Source: Micromonospora sp. WMMD1128 (GTDB taxonomy: Bacteria; Actinomycetota; Actinomycetes; Mycobacteriales; Micromonosporaceae). Taken from it: a DNA stretch of 64,000 nucleotides. The stretch spans positions 3,299,501 to 3,363,500 of the forward strand of contig NZ_CP114902.1 in the NCBI RefSeq assembly GCF_027497235.1, in the 5' to 3' direction. The notes beneath the pieces were generated by a model. It did no database searches. It was given only the letters and a program-made list of their open reading frames with translations, and had not been told where the DNA came from. A program made the translations under genes and the position numbers. Below, in pieces: positions 34,800 through 42,846 of this stretch (position 1 is its first letter; each line of letters begins with the position of its first letter).

Positions 34800-36557
34800 C
34801 TAGACGAGGTCCTCCGCCGCGATGGCCTCGGTCTGGCTCACCCGCTCCCGCACCCGGCGGGCCGCCTCCCCGTCGACCATCAGGCCGCGCAGGTCGGCCA
34901 GCGCCGGCTCGGGCACCTCCAGCGGCACGGTCGGGTCCACCACCGCCTCCAGCACGCTGGGCCGGTCGGCCGCGAGCACCTCGTCCCAGGCCGCGCCGAC
35001 AAGATCCGGCCGGTCCACCCGGACGCCGTGCAGCCCGAGCAGCCGGGCCCATCCGGCGTACGGCACGTCGGGCCGCCGGTCGGCCGGGAGGCCGGGCGGG
35101 CGGCCGTCGCCCACGCCGGACTGGTCCCGGTTGTTCAGCACCAGCACGACCAGCCGGGGATCGGGCCACCCGGTCCAGTGGTGCGCCACGGTGATCAGCT
35201 CGGCGAGACCGTTGAGCTGCATCGCCCCGTCGCCGAGCAGCGCCAGCACCGGCTGACCCGGTTCCGCCAGCTTCGCGGCCACCGCGTACGGCAGGGCACA
35301 GCCCATCGAGCCGAGCGTGCCGCAGAGCCGGGCCTGCACGCCGGGCGGCAGCTCCAGGTGCCGGGCGTACCAGTAGACGACCGAACCGATGTCGACGGCG
35401 ACCGCGGCGCGCGCCGGCAGCCGGGCGGACAGCTCACGGAGCACCAACTGCGGGTTGAGCGGCTCGGCGGGCGCGGCGACGCGGTCGGCGGCGACGGTAC
35501 GCCACCGCTCCACCGTGCTCTCCACCACACGACGCCACTGGGCGTTCGGCCGTTCCGGCACCCGGGCCAGCAGCGCCCGCAGCGTCTCGGCGGCGTCGCC
35601 GACCAGCGGCACGTCCACCGGATAGCGGGCGCCGATGCGCCGGCCGTCGACGTCGATCTGGACGGTGCGCACCTGCCCCGGCATCGGGAACCAGTCGGTC
35701 CAGGGGTCGTTGGTGCCGACCAGCAGCAGCGTGTCGCAGCCACCCATGAGCTGCGCGGCGGCCGGCGTGCCGACCGCACCGAGCACACCGGTGTGGAACG
35801 GCAGCCGCTCGTCGAGCACCGGTTTGCCGAGCAACGACGTGGCGACGCCCGCGCCGAGCCGGTCGGCGAGCGCGACGATCTCCCCGGCCGCGCCGTGCGC
35901 GCCCTGGCCGACAAGCAGGGCCACCCGCTGTCCGGCGCCGAGCAGCGAGGCGGCGGCGTCCAGGTCGGCGGCGTGCGGCAGCACCCGGGCCAGCGGCTCG
36001 CCGGGCGTGGCGGTGACCACGCCCGCGGTCTGCGGCAGCAGGTCGGGTACGGGGGCCACCTGCAACGCCCGGGGCAGCACCACACAGGTCGGGCTGCGGG
36101 TCGCCGCCGCGGTGCGGAACGCCTGGTCCAGCAGCACCGGCACCTGATCCGGACGGCGACCGTAGCGGATGAACTGGTTGCACACGTCGCCGAAGAGCCG
36201 GCTCAGCCCGATCTCCTCGTGCGCCCCGCCGAGCGGGCCGTCGACGTCCTCGCCGATGATCGCCACCACCGGCTTGTTGTCCAGCTTGGCGTCGTAGAGA
36301 CCGTTGAGCAGGTGCACCGCGCTGGGGCCCTGCGTGGCCAGGCACACCCCGATGCCGCCGGTGAACTTGGCGTGCCCGGTGGCCATGAAGGCGGCGGTCT
36401 CCTCGTGCCGGGCCGGCACGAACGCCGGGTCGCCGCCCGCGTCGACGAGCGCGGCCACAAGCGGGGCGAGCGCCGCGCCCGGGTAGCCGAAGGCCCGCGG
36501 CACCCGCCACGCCCGCAGCCGCTCGACCACCAGGTCGGCGACGGTACGGTCAGCCAT
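34800..36557 (-). CDS. thiamine pyrophosphate enzyme, pyruvate oxidase/dehydrogenase (quinone)-like
   Basis: A 585-residue three-domain TPP enzyme of the PoxB/acetolactate-synthase superfamily. The N-terminal PYR domain carries the catalytic Glu in 'FVPARHEETAAFMATGHAKFTG', the middle domain 'GAGQRVALLVGQGAHGAA', and the PP domain the GDG...NN motif ('LALLGDGAMQLNGLAEL' to 'LVVLVLNNRDQSG'). It most likely decarboxylates pyruvate or a related 2-oxo acid; acetolactate synthase is less likely because no ilvN-type subunit is near. The start overlaps the end of the upstream Rv2629-like gene by 8 bp, so the two are translationally coupled. Confidence 0.9.
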   Translation of the reverse strand: MADRTVADLVVERLRAWRVPRAFGYPGAALAPLVAALVDAGGDPAFVPARHEETAAFMATGHAKFTGGIGVCLATQGPSAVHLLNGLYDAKLDNKPVVAIIGEDVDGPLGGAHEEIGLSRLFGDVCNQFIRYGRRPDQVPVLLDQAFRTAAATRSPTCVVLPRALQVAPVPDLLPQTAGVVTATPGEPLARVLPHAADLDAAASLLGAGQRVALLVGQGAHGAAGEIVALADRLGAGVATSLLGKPVLDERLPFHTGVLGAVGTPAAAQLMGGCDTLLLVGTNDPWTDWFPMPGQVRTVQIDVDGRRIGARYPVDVPLVGDAAETLRALLARVPERPNAQWRRVVESTVERWRTVAADRVAAPAEPLNPQLVLRELSARLPARAAVAVDIGSVVYWYARHLELPPGVQARLCGTLGSMGCALPYAVAAKLAEPGQPVLALLGDGAMQLNGLAELITVAHHWTGWPDPRLVVLVLNNRDQSGVGDGRPPGLPADRRPDVPYAGWARLLGLHGVRVDRPDLVGAAWDEVLAADRPSVLEAVVDPTVPLEVPEPALADLRGLMVDGEAARRVRERVSQTEAIAAEDLV

Positions 36558-37674
36558 CGTCCCGCCCCGGGGTGCCGGCGTCGACGTAGCGCAGCACCGC
36601 GCCCACCCCGTCGGTCAGCTCCGGCGCCTCCTCCGGCGCGAGCACGGTCAGGTCCGCGTCGGTGCCGATCAGCGCGCGCAGCAGCGCCGCGTCGGCGCGT
36701 ACCCGCTGCGGGTCGGCCACCGACATGTCCGCCAGTTGCGTCCGGTCGGTGGCGATCTCGGTCGGCTCGGGTCCGACCCACAGCTCGCCGTCGGCGGACG
36801 CGTCGTCGACGAGCAGCATGGTGTCGACCTGGTTGCGTTGCAGCGCGGCGACCACCGCGTCGAGTCCGGCGCCGACGTCCTCCTGCACGCCGAACCGGTC
36901 CAGCGCGGCGGCGACCCGGCGGTCGGCGACCTCGGCGACGGTCTGCACGGTGAGGTCGTCCATCAGGGTGTCCTCCGCGCCGCCGGCGCGGGAGCCGGCG
37001 TCGGTGCGGACCAGCACGTCCTGCCAGCGCTCCGGCAACTGGGCGGCGATCATGCCGGTGGCCCGGATGTCGCCGGCCACCACGACCACGTCGGCGCCGA
37101 CCCGCTCGGCCAGGTCGGCGGTGGCCGCGGCGGCGTCGCCGGCGTTCTGGTGCCACGCCTCCATGGCGGCGCGCTGGTAGCGCGACTGCGACCAGCCGCC
37201 CGGCTGCACCCGGCGCAGCTGGCGGGTCTGCCGGCCCTTCACCGTGGCCCGCCGGGGCACCCCGCCGGCGCTGACCGCCATCGCGTCCGCGCCGGTGCGG
37301 TCGGCCAGCACCCGCACCCAGGCCACCTGCTCGCCGCGCTGGGCGACGAGCGGCATGGTGTGCGGCAGCGCCGCCCAGGTGCCCAGGTCGCGCAGCGGTG
37401 GCGCGGAGAGGTACTCGGTCAGCACCACCCGGCCCCGGCTGGCGAAGACGGCGATGCCGTAGTCGCCGGGCATCGGCTCGTGCCGGCGGACCACCTCCTC
37501 CACCGCCTCCACGGTGACCTGGTCGGCGCCCTGGGCGAGCAGGTCACCCTTGAGGGCCCGCCAGCGCAGGTCGACCTGCGGCCGGGAGTCGTGGGTGTCC
37601 CGGGAGGCGTCCAGGTACACCGAGCACCAGGGCCCGGGACGGTCGTAGAGCGGGCGCAGGAAGGACAGCTGCAT
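36550..37674 (-). CDS. Rv2629/Vms1-type bacterial eRF1-like protein
   Basis: A 374-residue protein of the bacterial archaeo-eukaryotic release factor-like (baeRF) group, similar in style to mycobacterial Rv2629. The N-terminal domain starts 'MQLSFLRPLYDRPGPWCSVYLDASRD'; the middle holds 'VKGRQTRQLRRVQPGGWSQSRYQRAA' with a GGxSQ-like motif resembling the GxxQ loop of eRF1/Vms1; the C-terminal part has an eRF1-3 like fold ('QRNQVDTMLLVDDASADGELWVGP'). By analogy it may hydrolyse stalled peptidyl-tRNA. In mycobacteria the homologue belongs to the hypoxia (DosR) regulon. ATG 37674. It overlaps the TPP enzyme gene. Confidence 0.85.
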   Translation of the reverse strand: MQLSFLRPLYDRPGPWCSVYLDASRDTHDSRPQVDLRWRALKGDLLAQGADQVTVEAVEEVVRRHEPMPGDYGIAVFASRGRVVLTEYLSAPPLRDLGTWAALPHTMPLVAQRGEQVAWVRVLADRTGADAMAVSAGGVPRRATVKGRQTRQLRRVQPGGWSQSRYQRAAMEAWHQNAGDAAAATADLAERVGADVVVVAGDIRATGMIAAQLPERWQDVLVRTDAGSRAGGAEDTLMDDLTVQTVAEVADRRVAAALDRFGVQEDVGAGLDAVVAALQRNQVDTMLLVDDASADGELWVGPEPTEIATDRTQLADMSVADPQRVRADAALLRALIGTDADLTVLAPEEAPELTDGVGAVLRYVDAGTPGRDDG

Positions 37675-37825
37675 GCTCGACCCCTTTCCAGCTCGGCCGC
37701 ACGCATACCCGCGCCCCGGCCGATGTCACCTTCCGCGCGCCGGTGCGTGACCGCCGTTCATTCACGTCGTTCAACCCGAAGGATCGATACCATCTGTGCA
37801 CGGAACGGAACTCTGGGTGGTGAAG

Positions 37826-38365
37826 ATGGACACGGAGCTGCACACCCGACGCGTGGCCCGTCCGACGGAACGCATCGTCACCGGGCGCATGGTCCGGTTC
37901 ATGGAGGGCTACGCCCGGGAGGTACGGGTGGGCCAGCCCGTGCTGGTCGCGGTGCTGACCGCCGCGGGCGTGGTGGGGCTGCTGCTGCGGGTGGTCCGCG
38001 CGTTGCTCAGCAGCGGCGGCGGGGGCGCGAAGCGCAGCTTCAAGGAGTTGAAGAAGGGGCCCGAGTTCCTGGTGACCCCGGTGCGGGTACGCGACACCGC
38101 CGACCGGCTGGTCGAGGTGGAGCTGCACGGGCACCTGCCGCAGAGCGCCCTGCACCCGGGCGACCACGTCCAGCTCACACTGCGGGCGCAGCGCGACCCG
38201 GACCTACCGCCCCGGATCGAGCGGATCGTCAACCTGACCACCGGGCAGTTGCTCACCCCGCGTACCGCGACGCTCTGGTCGCACCTGGGCCCGGCGCTGC
38301 TGCTCCAGGCGACCCTGGGCGCCCTCTTGCTGTTCACCGTGGCCGCCTGCTCCGCGTTGACGTGA
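37826..38365 (+). CDS. membrane-anchored protein, unknown function
   Basis: A 179-residue protein with two hydrophobic segments: near residues 35-55 (QPVLVAVLTAAGVVGLLLRV) and at the C-terminus (ALLLQATLGALLLFTVAAC). Between them lies a roughly 100-residue beta-rich domain (FLVTPVRVRDTADRLVEVEL, HPGDHVQLTLRAQRDPDLPP). No family recognised. ATG 37826 is chosen because of GGTGGTGAAG upstream; GTG 37796 would add ten residues. It is divergent from the Rv2629-like gene, and a family A hairpin begins at its stop codon. Confidence 0.7.
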   Translation: MDTELHTRRVARPTERIVTGRMVRFMEGYAREVRVGQPVLVAVLTAAGVVGLLLRVVRALLSSGGGGAKRSFKELKKGPEFLVTPVRVRDTADRLVEVELHGHLPQSALHPGDHVQLTLRAQRDPDLPPRIERIVNLTTGQLLTPRTATLWSHLGPALLLQATLGALLLFTVAACSALT

Positions 38366-38417
38366 AAGGCGGGGGCCCCTTTTAACGCCTCCGGTATAGG
38401 CGGGGGCCCCTCTTAAC
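38365..38417 (+). repeat. GGGGCCCC hairpin element, family A, copy 3
   Basis: AAAGGCGGGGGCCCCTTTTA followed by ACGCCTCCGGTATAGG and GGGGGCCCCTCTTAAC. It begins at the stop codon of the membrane protein and also supplies the TAA stop (38413-38415, minus strand) of the convergent DUF3817 gene, so it serves both 3' ends. Confidence 0.9.
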
Positions 38418-38766
38418 CACCGACGCCGACGCGCGGAGGCTCGGCGGCGGTGGGAGCGGAAACGGCGGCGGAGAGCAGGCTGCGGCGGCGGGCCCAGCGC
38501 TCGAACACCACCGTCGCGAACGGCGGCACGGAACTGGCCAGCGCCAGCCCGGTCTGCACCAGCGACCAGCGACAGCGCCGCGCCACCACGAGGACCAGCA
38601 GCCCGTACGCCACGAAGAGCGCGCCGTGGATCGGGCCGAACACCTGCACGCCGATCTCGTTGCGCGGCGGACCGTACTTGACGGCCATGCCGGCCAGCAG
38701 CGCCGCCCAGGAGCATGCCTCGGCGACGGCCGCCACCACGAACGCCCGAATCCACCCGTCGCGCAT
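38413..38766 (-). CDS. DUF3817 family membrane protein
   Basis: A 117-residue three-helix membrane protein. DUF3817 signature positions are 'AVAEACSWAALLAGMAVKYG', 'GVQVFGPIHGALFVAYGLLV' with the conserved FGPIHG, and 'SVPPFATVVFERWARRR' with the conserved PF and E-W. Function unknown; the family is widespread in actinobacteria, sometimes encoded near transport genes. ATG 38766 is the start. The gene is bracketed by oppositely oriented family A hairpins (38365-38417 and 38825-38876), and its stop codon lies inside the first. Confidence 0.9.
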   Translation of the reverse strand: MRDGWIRAFVVAAVAEACSWAALLAGMAVKYGPPRNEIGVQVFGPIHGALFVAYGLLVLVVARRCRWSLVQTGLALASSVPPFATVVFERWARRRSLLSAAVSAPTAAEPPRVGVGG

Positions 38767-38824
38767 CAACCACTCCCGGAGTCGCCGTCGGCGGCCATGG
38801 TAGCCGCCCGGCCTCCGACCGGGT

Positions 38825-38876
38825 GTTAAAAGGGGGCCCCGCCTATACCCCAGGCGTTAACAAGGGGCCCCTCCTT
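38825..38876 (-). repeat. GGGGCCCC hairpin element, family A, copy 4
   Basis: Opposite orientation to copies 1-3: GTTAAAAGGGGGCCCC followed by GCCTATACCCCAGGCG and TTAACAAGGGGCCCCTCCTT on the plus strand. It sits upstream of the DUF3817 and glutamate-cysteine ligase-like genes, where a terminator would have no gene to serve. Confidence 0.9.
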
Positions 38877-38947
38877 GCACCGCAGGCGTTGGCGAGGGCG
38901 GGATGGGGTACAGGTTGCGGGAAACCAACGGTGACAGGGTGGTGACC

Positions 38948-40426
38948 ATGGGCGAGGACGTCGGTGTACGCACCTTCAGCCGGGAGGATCGGGCCCGCTA
39001 CCGGGAGAAGGTCCGGCGGTGCCTGGACGTCTTCGCCGAGATGCTGCGGGAGTCCCGGTTCGACGTGGAGCGGCCGATGACCGGGCTGGAGATCGAGCTG
39101 AACCTGGTCGACGACAGCTTCGACCCGGCCATGCGCAACGCCGACGCGCTGGAGGCGATCGCCGACGAGGCGTTCCAGACCGAACTGGGGCGGTTCAACG
39201 TGGAGATCAACGTCGCGCCGCGCCGGCTGGCCGGCGCCGGCACGGCCGAGTTCGAGGAGCACGTCCGGGCCAGCCTCAACGCGGCCGAGGCCAAGGCGCG
39301 TACGGTGGGCGCGCACATGGTGATGATCGGCATCCTGCCGACGTTGCGCCCGGCGCACCTGACCGCCGACACGCTCTCCACGAACCCCCGGTACGCGCTG
39401 CTCAACGAGCAGATCCTGGCCGCCCGCGGTGAGGACCTGCCGATCTCGATCAGTGGGGTGGAGCGGCTGGCCACCACCGCTGACTCGATCACGCCGGAGG
39501 CGGCCTGCACCAGCACGCAGTTCCACCTCCAGGTCAGTCCGCCGCAGTTCGCCGACTACTGGAACGCGGCCCAGGCGATCGCCGGCATCCAGGTGGCGCT
39601 CGGCGCGAACGCGCCGCTGTTCTTCGGCCGGGAGTTGTGGCGGGAGACCCGCGTCCCGCTGTTCCAGCAGGCCACGGACACCCGGGCGGAGGAGATCAAA
39701 GCCCAGGGGGTACGCCCGCGGGTGTGGTTCGGGGAACGCTGGATCACGTCGGTGTTCGACCTGTTCGAGGAGAACGTCCGCTACTTCCCGGCGCTTCTGC
39801 CGGTGTGCGACCCGGAGGATCCGGCGGTGACGCTCGCGAGCGGCGGCGTACCGAAGCTCGCCGAGCTGCGCCTGCACAACGGCACCATCTACCGCTGGAA
39901 CCGGCCGGTCTACGACGTGCTGCGTGGCCGACCGCACCTGCGGGTGGAGAATCGGGTGCTGCCGGCGGGCCCGACGGTGGTGGACACGGTGGCGAACGGC
40001 GCGTTCTACTTCGGCCTGGTCCGGGCGCTCGCCGAGTCGGACCGTCCGCTGTGGTCGCAGATGTCGTTCAGCGCCGCCGAGGAGAACTTCAACGTGTGCG
40101 CCCGGCACGGCATCGACGCCCAGGTGTTCTGGCCCGGGTTGGGCTACCTGCCGGTGACCGAGTTGGTGCTGCGCCGGCTGCTGCCGATGGCCCATCACGG
40201 GCTGGACCGGTGGGGTCTGGACCCGGCCGAGCGGGACCGGCTGCTCGGCATCATCGAGCAGCGCTGCCTGACCGGCCGCAACGGCGCGACCTGGCAGGTG
40301 GAGACGCTGCACCGACTGGAGTCCGCCGACCACCTGGACCGGCCGGCCGCGCTGCGCGAGGTGGTCCGCCACTACGTCGACCTGATGCACAGCAACCGTC
40401 CGGTGCACGAGTGGCCGATCCCCTGA
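38948..40426 (+). CDS. glutamate-cysteine ligase-like (GCS2-type) protein
   Basis: A 492-residue carboxylate-amine ligase of the GCS2 type. The ATP-grasp-like core motifs are 'TGLEIELNLVDDSFDP' and 'LGRFNVEINVAPRRLAG' (acidic metal ligands in EIEL and EINV), 'STQFHLQVSPPQFADYWN' and 'HLRVENRVLPAGPTVVD'. It would join glutamate to cysteine or another amine using ATP. Actinobacteria make mycothiol, not glutathione, so the product may be gamma-glutamyl-cysteine for ergothioneine or another amide. No egt genes are nearby. ATG 38948 is chosen; an in-frame codon at 38903 is possible. Confidence 0.9.
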   Translation: MGEDVGVRTFSREDRARYREKVRRCLDVFAEMLRESRFDVERPMTGLEIELNLVDDSFDPAMRNADALEAIADEAFQTELGRFNVEINVAPRRLAGAGTAEFEEHVRASLNAAEAKARTVGAHMVMIGILPTLRPAHLTADTLSTNPRYALLNEQILAARGEDLPISISGVERLATTADSITPEAACTSTQFHLQVSPPQFADYWNAAQAIAGIQVALGANAPLFFGRELWRETRVPLFQQATDTRAEEIKAQGVRPRVWFGERWITSVFDLFEENVRYFPALLPVCDPEDPAVTLASGGVPKLAELRLHNGTIYRWNRPVYDVLRGRPHLRVENRVLPAGPTVVDTVANGAFYFGLVRALAESDRPLWSQMSFSAAEENFNVCARHGIDAQVFWPGLGYLPVTELVLRRLLPMAHHGLDRWGLDPAERDRLLGIIEQRCLTGRNGATWQVETLHRLESADHLDRPAALREVVRHYVDLMHSNRPVHEWPIP

Positions 40427-40456
40427 GCGGGCCGCCCCCGCCCGGGGACGGCCCGC
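40427..40456. terminator. candidate bidirectional terminator
   Basis: An 8-bp perfect stem, GCGGGCCG with CGGCCCGC, with a 14-base loop, directly after the ligase stop and before the stop of the convergent secreted protein. No T-run follows on either strand, so efficiency is uncertain. Confidence 0.45.
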
Positions 40457-40470
40457 ATCCGCGCCGCGGG

Positions 40471-41370
40471 TTACGCGGTCGCGCAGATCGCGTACGACGT
40501 CAGGGTCCAGTTGCCGGCGAAGGCGTCCTCCTCGTAGGCGCCCGACGTGATCGAGGTGGGTGCCGTGACGCTGCTCCCGTTGGGCCGGAAGTCGTCGACC
40601 ACCGCCTCGCCCGTCGCGCCGTTGAGCTCGTAGCCGGCCCCGGTGAGGACTTTGCCGGCCGCGCAGGTCGCGACCGTGCTGTGGAAGTCGTTGGAGTTGC
40701 TCGGGCCGGTCACCGTGGTCCGGACCAGCCCGGCGATCGGGTTGGCGCAGATCGCGTACGCGGTGACGCTCCAGTTACCGGCGAACGCGTCCGCCTCGTA
40801 CGCCCCCACGGTCACCGCGGTGGGCGCGGTGGCCGCGCCGCCGTTGGGCCGCAGATCGTCCACGACCGCTTCGCCCGTCGCGCCGTTGAGCTCGTAGCCG
40901 GTGCCGACGAGGACTTTGCCGGCCGCGCAGGTCGCGACCGTGCTGTGGAAGTCGTTGGAGTTGCTCGGGCCGGTCACCGTGGTCCGGACCAGCCCGGCGA
41001 TCGGGTTGGCGCAGATCGCATACGCGGTGACGCTCCAGTTACCGGCGAACGCGTCCGCCTCGTACGCCCCCACGGTCACCGCGGTGGGCGCGGTGGCCGC
41101 GCCGCCGTTGGGCCGCAGATCGTCCACGACCGCTTCGCCCGTCGCGCCGTTGAGCTCGTAGCCGGTGCCGACGAGGACCTTGCCCGCCGGGCAGGTCGCG
41201 GTGACCGTCCGGAAGTCGTTCGAGTTGTTCGCGCTGACCGCGGAGATCCGCACCAGGCCGGGGACGGCGGCGGAGGCCGGGGTGGCGGGGGCGACCACCA
41301 CGACCGCGGCGGCGCCGCAGAGGGCGAGGGCCGTCATGGCGTGCCGCCAGGGTCTGTTGTGCTCGGACAT
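40471..41370 (-). CDS. secreted protein with three tandem 88-residue repeats
   Basis: A 299-residue exported protein. Residues 1-35 form a signal peptide (basic N-region, AMTALALCGAAAVVVVA, cleavage likely after PASA). Three repeats follow: residues 38-125, 126-213 and 214-299. Each has 'SNDF', 'ATC.AGKVL.G.GYELNGATGEAVVDD', 'AGNW' and an 'AYAIC' end, and each has two Cys, probably one disulfide. No catalytic motif is visible; a surface-binding or adhesive role is possible. ATG 41370 with AGGAG upstream. The 3' parts of repeats 1 and 2 are almost identical DNA. Confidence 0.88.
   Translation of the reverse strand: MSEHNRPWRHAMTALALCGAAAVVVVAPATPASAAVPGLVRISAVSANNSNDFRTVTATCPAGKVLVGTGYELNGATGEAVVDDLRPNGGAATAPTAVTVGAYEADAFAGNWSVTAYAICANPIAGLVRTTVTGPSNSNDFHSTVATCAAGKVLVGTGYELNGATGEAVVDDLRPNGGAATAPTAVTVGAYEADAFAGNWSVTAYAICANPIAGLVRTTVTGPSNSNDFHSTVATCAAGKVLTGAGYELNGATGEAVVDDFRPNGSSVTAPTSITSGAYEEDAFAGNWTLTSYAICATA
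40474..41259 (-). repeat. three 264-bp coding repeats
   Basis: Units at 41259-40996, 40995-40732 and 40731-40474 (the last six bases shorter). About 150 bp around 40741-40905 and 41000-41170 differ at one or two positions only, which indicates recent duplication or conversion. Confidence 0.9.
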
Positions 41371-41543
41371 GGTTGTGCTCCTGTTCAGGTAGCTGTCGAA
41401 ATGACCTCCATACGGTAAGTAACATCGCGACCCGGCATTACCGGCGATCCGACCACGCTAAGTAATCGACAACGCCCTTCCATATCCGGAATAACCGGCA
41501 TACCATCGCCTGTCCTGCGCGTACCCTCCGGGCCGGGTTAAGG

Positions 41544-42167
41544 TCAACCGCCGACAGCGCCGAACGCCACCGCGCCCAGGGCGGCGAGCGGGAGCGCCAC
41601 CACCGCCGCCTGCAGTCGCACCCGGGCGGAGCGGCCGACCAGCACCACCACCAGCGCGGCGAGCCCGAGGTCGATGGCCACGTTCCACCACGCCCCGGGG
41701 TAGTAGCCGGTCCGGGCCCGGCCGGCGAAACGCAGCGCCTCCTCGACGAACACGGCCGCCGGCAGCGCGATCGCCACCACCCGCCGCCACCCGGCCGACC
41801 GCGCCCAGACGCCGGCGACGCCGAACACCACGCCCGCGAGCACGCCGGACGCCATCCAGACCAGCGAACTGGGCGCCCAGATGACGGCCAGGTCGTCGCC
41901 CTGGAGGAGCGTCGCCGCCAGGTAGTAGCTGGGCACGGCGACGACGAGCAGGACCACGCCCGCCACGGCCGCCCGCAGCGCGCCGGCCCGGGCCCACCAG
42001 CCGAGCGCGAACGCGGCGACCGCCCAGGTGGCGGTGGAGTTGCCGAGTTCGGCGAACGGATACGGCACCCGCGTGATCCAGACGAAGTCGAGGAAGCCGA
42101 GCAGGAAACCGGCGACGGGGGCGACGAGCGCCAGGACGTGACGGGCGGGTGGCATGTCCGCGAGCAT
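41544..42167 (-). CDS. multi-pass membrane protein, unknown function
   Basis: A 207-residue protein with about six hydrophobic segments: 'VLALVAPVAGFLLGFLDF', 'WAVAAFALGWWA', 'AAVAGVVLLVVAVPSYYLAA', 'LVWMASGVLAGVVFGVAG', 'VVAIALPAAVFVEEALRFA' and a C-terminal pair. It may belong to the DUF6518 group of actinobacterial membrane proteins; not certain. No transporter motif is seen. ATG 42167 is chosen because of GGAAGGG upstream; ATG 42155 is possible. It follows a frameshifted gene on the same strand. Confidence 0.8.
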   Translation of the reverse strand: MLADMPPARHVLALVAPVAGFLLGFLDFVWITRVPYPFAELGNSTATWAVAAFALGWWARAGALRAAVAGVVLLVVAVPSYYLAATLLQGDDLAVIWAPSSLVWMASGVLAGVVFGVAGVWARSAGWRRVVAIALPAAVFVEEALRFAGRARTGYYPGAWWNVAIDLGLAALVVVLVGRSARVRLQAAVVALPLAALGAVAFGAVGG

Positions 42168-42211
42168 ACTCAGTATGCCCTTCCGCGCGGCGGCGGGCCC
42201 TGGCAACACGG

Positions 42212-42517
42212 TCAGGCCGGCGCGCAGCGCTCCCGCAGGGTGGGCAGGCCGGGCCCGCTGAGGTCGTCGCAGTACGCGACCCGCCCGGCCACCGTGAAGT
42301 CCCGGGCCTGTCGAAGTCGAACCGGGCGCCCAGCACGCTCGCCAGCCAGCGGACCCGGCCGAGGCTCGCCGCCGCGGTCAGGTGCGCGACCACCTCCTCC
42401 ACCGTCCACCGGCCGCACAGCGAGCGCCGCGCCCACTGGGGCCGCGTCGAGTCCGGCCAGGTCGTCGGCGAGGGCGGCCCGCTCGGCGTGCGCGAGCCCC
42501 CACAGTTCGTCGGACAT
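42212..42517 (-). pseudogene. frameshifted DinB/maleylpyruvate isomerase-like gene remnant
   Basis: The start is intact: ATG 42517 with a good GGAGGG upstream and 'MSDELWGLAHAERAALADDL' in frame 1. After about residue 24 the recognisable family sequence moves to another frame ('SLCGRWTVEEVVAHLTAAASLGR', 'VRWLASVLGARFDF'), and a third stretch (VAGRVAYCDDLSGPGLP) returns to frame 1 before the stop. The CGRWTVxEVxAHL motif is typical of the maleylpyruvate isomerase/DinB N-terminal domain, whose full proteins exceed 200 residues, so the copy is both shifted and truncated. A sequencing error is possible but would have to occur twice. Confidence 0.75.
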
Positions 42518-42846
42518 GCACCCTCCAAATATTCGAGCCGTCCCCCAAAGACCACCCCCACCCCACAAACACCCTCAATGCCGTGATCATGAAGTTGACG
42601 GCAGTGTTGATCTCCGCCGATGCCGCCAACTTCATGATCACGGCCCGGGGGGGGGTGGGTGGGTGGGCGGCACCGGGCGTGAGTCGTTCACGACATCAAG
42701 TTTGTAGGCAGGGCGTCAACGACCTCGCCGGCCCGCGGCGAGCAGCCCGACACCTGGTCACGCACGTTGACGCAGGGCCTGAACCTCAATGGTCCGACCG
42801 GCGCAGCCGGATCGGCGGACAGGAAGCCGCGCCGCAGCCGCGAGGC
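42518..42846. other. 329-bp non-coding region
   Basis: Holds family B repeat copy 2 (42581-42643), a poly-G run ending at about 42657, and otherwise no convincing gene, promoter or terminator between the frameshifted gene and the 3' end of treZ. Confidence 0.7.
42581..42643. repeat. dispersed inverted repeat, family B, copy 2
   Basis: Arms of 23 bp, CCGTGATCATGAAGTTGACG plus GCA and its complement, with a single mismatch, around a 17-bp centre. The element read on the minus strand matches copy 1 through the centre (GGAGATC shared). Confidence 0.9.
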
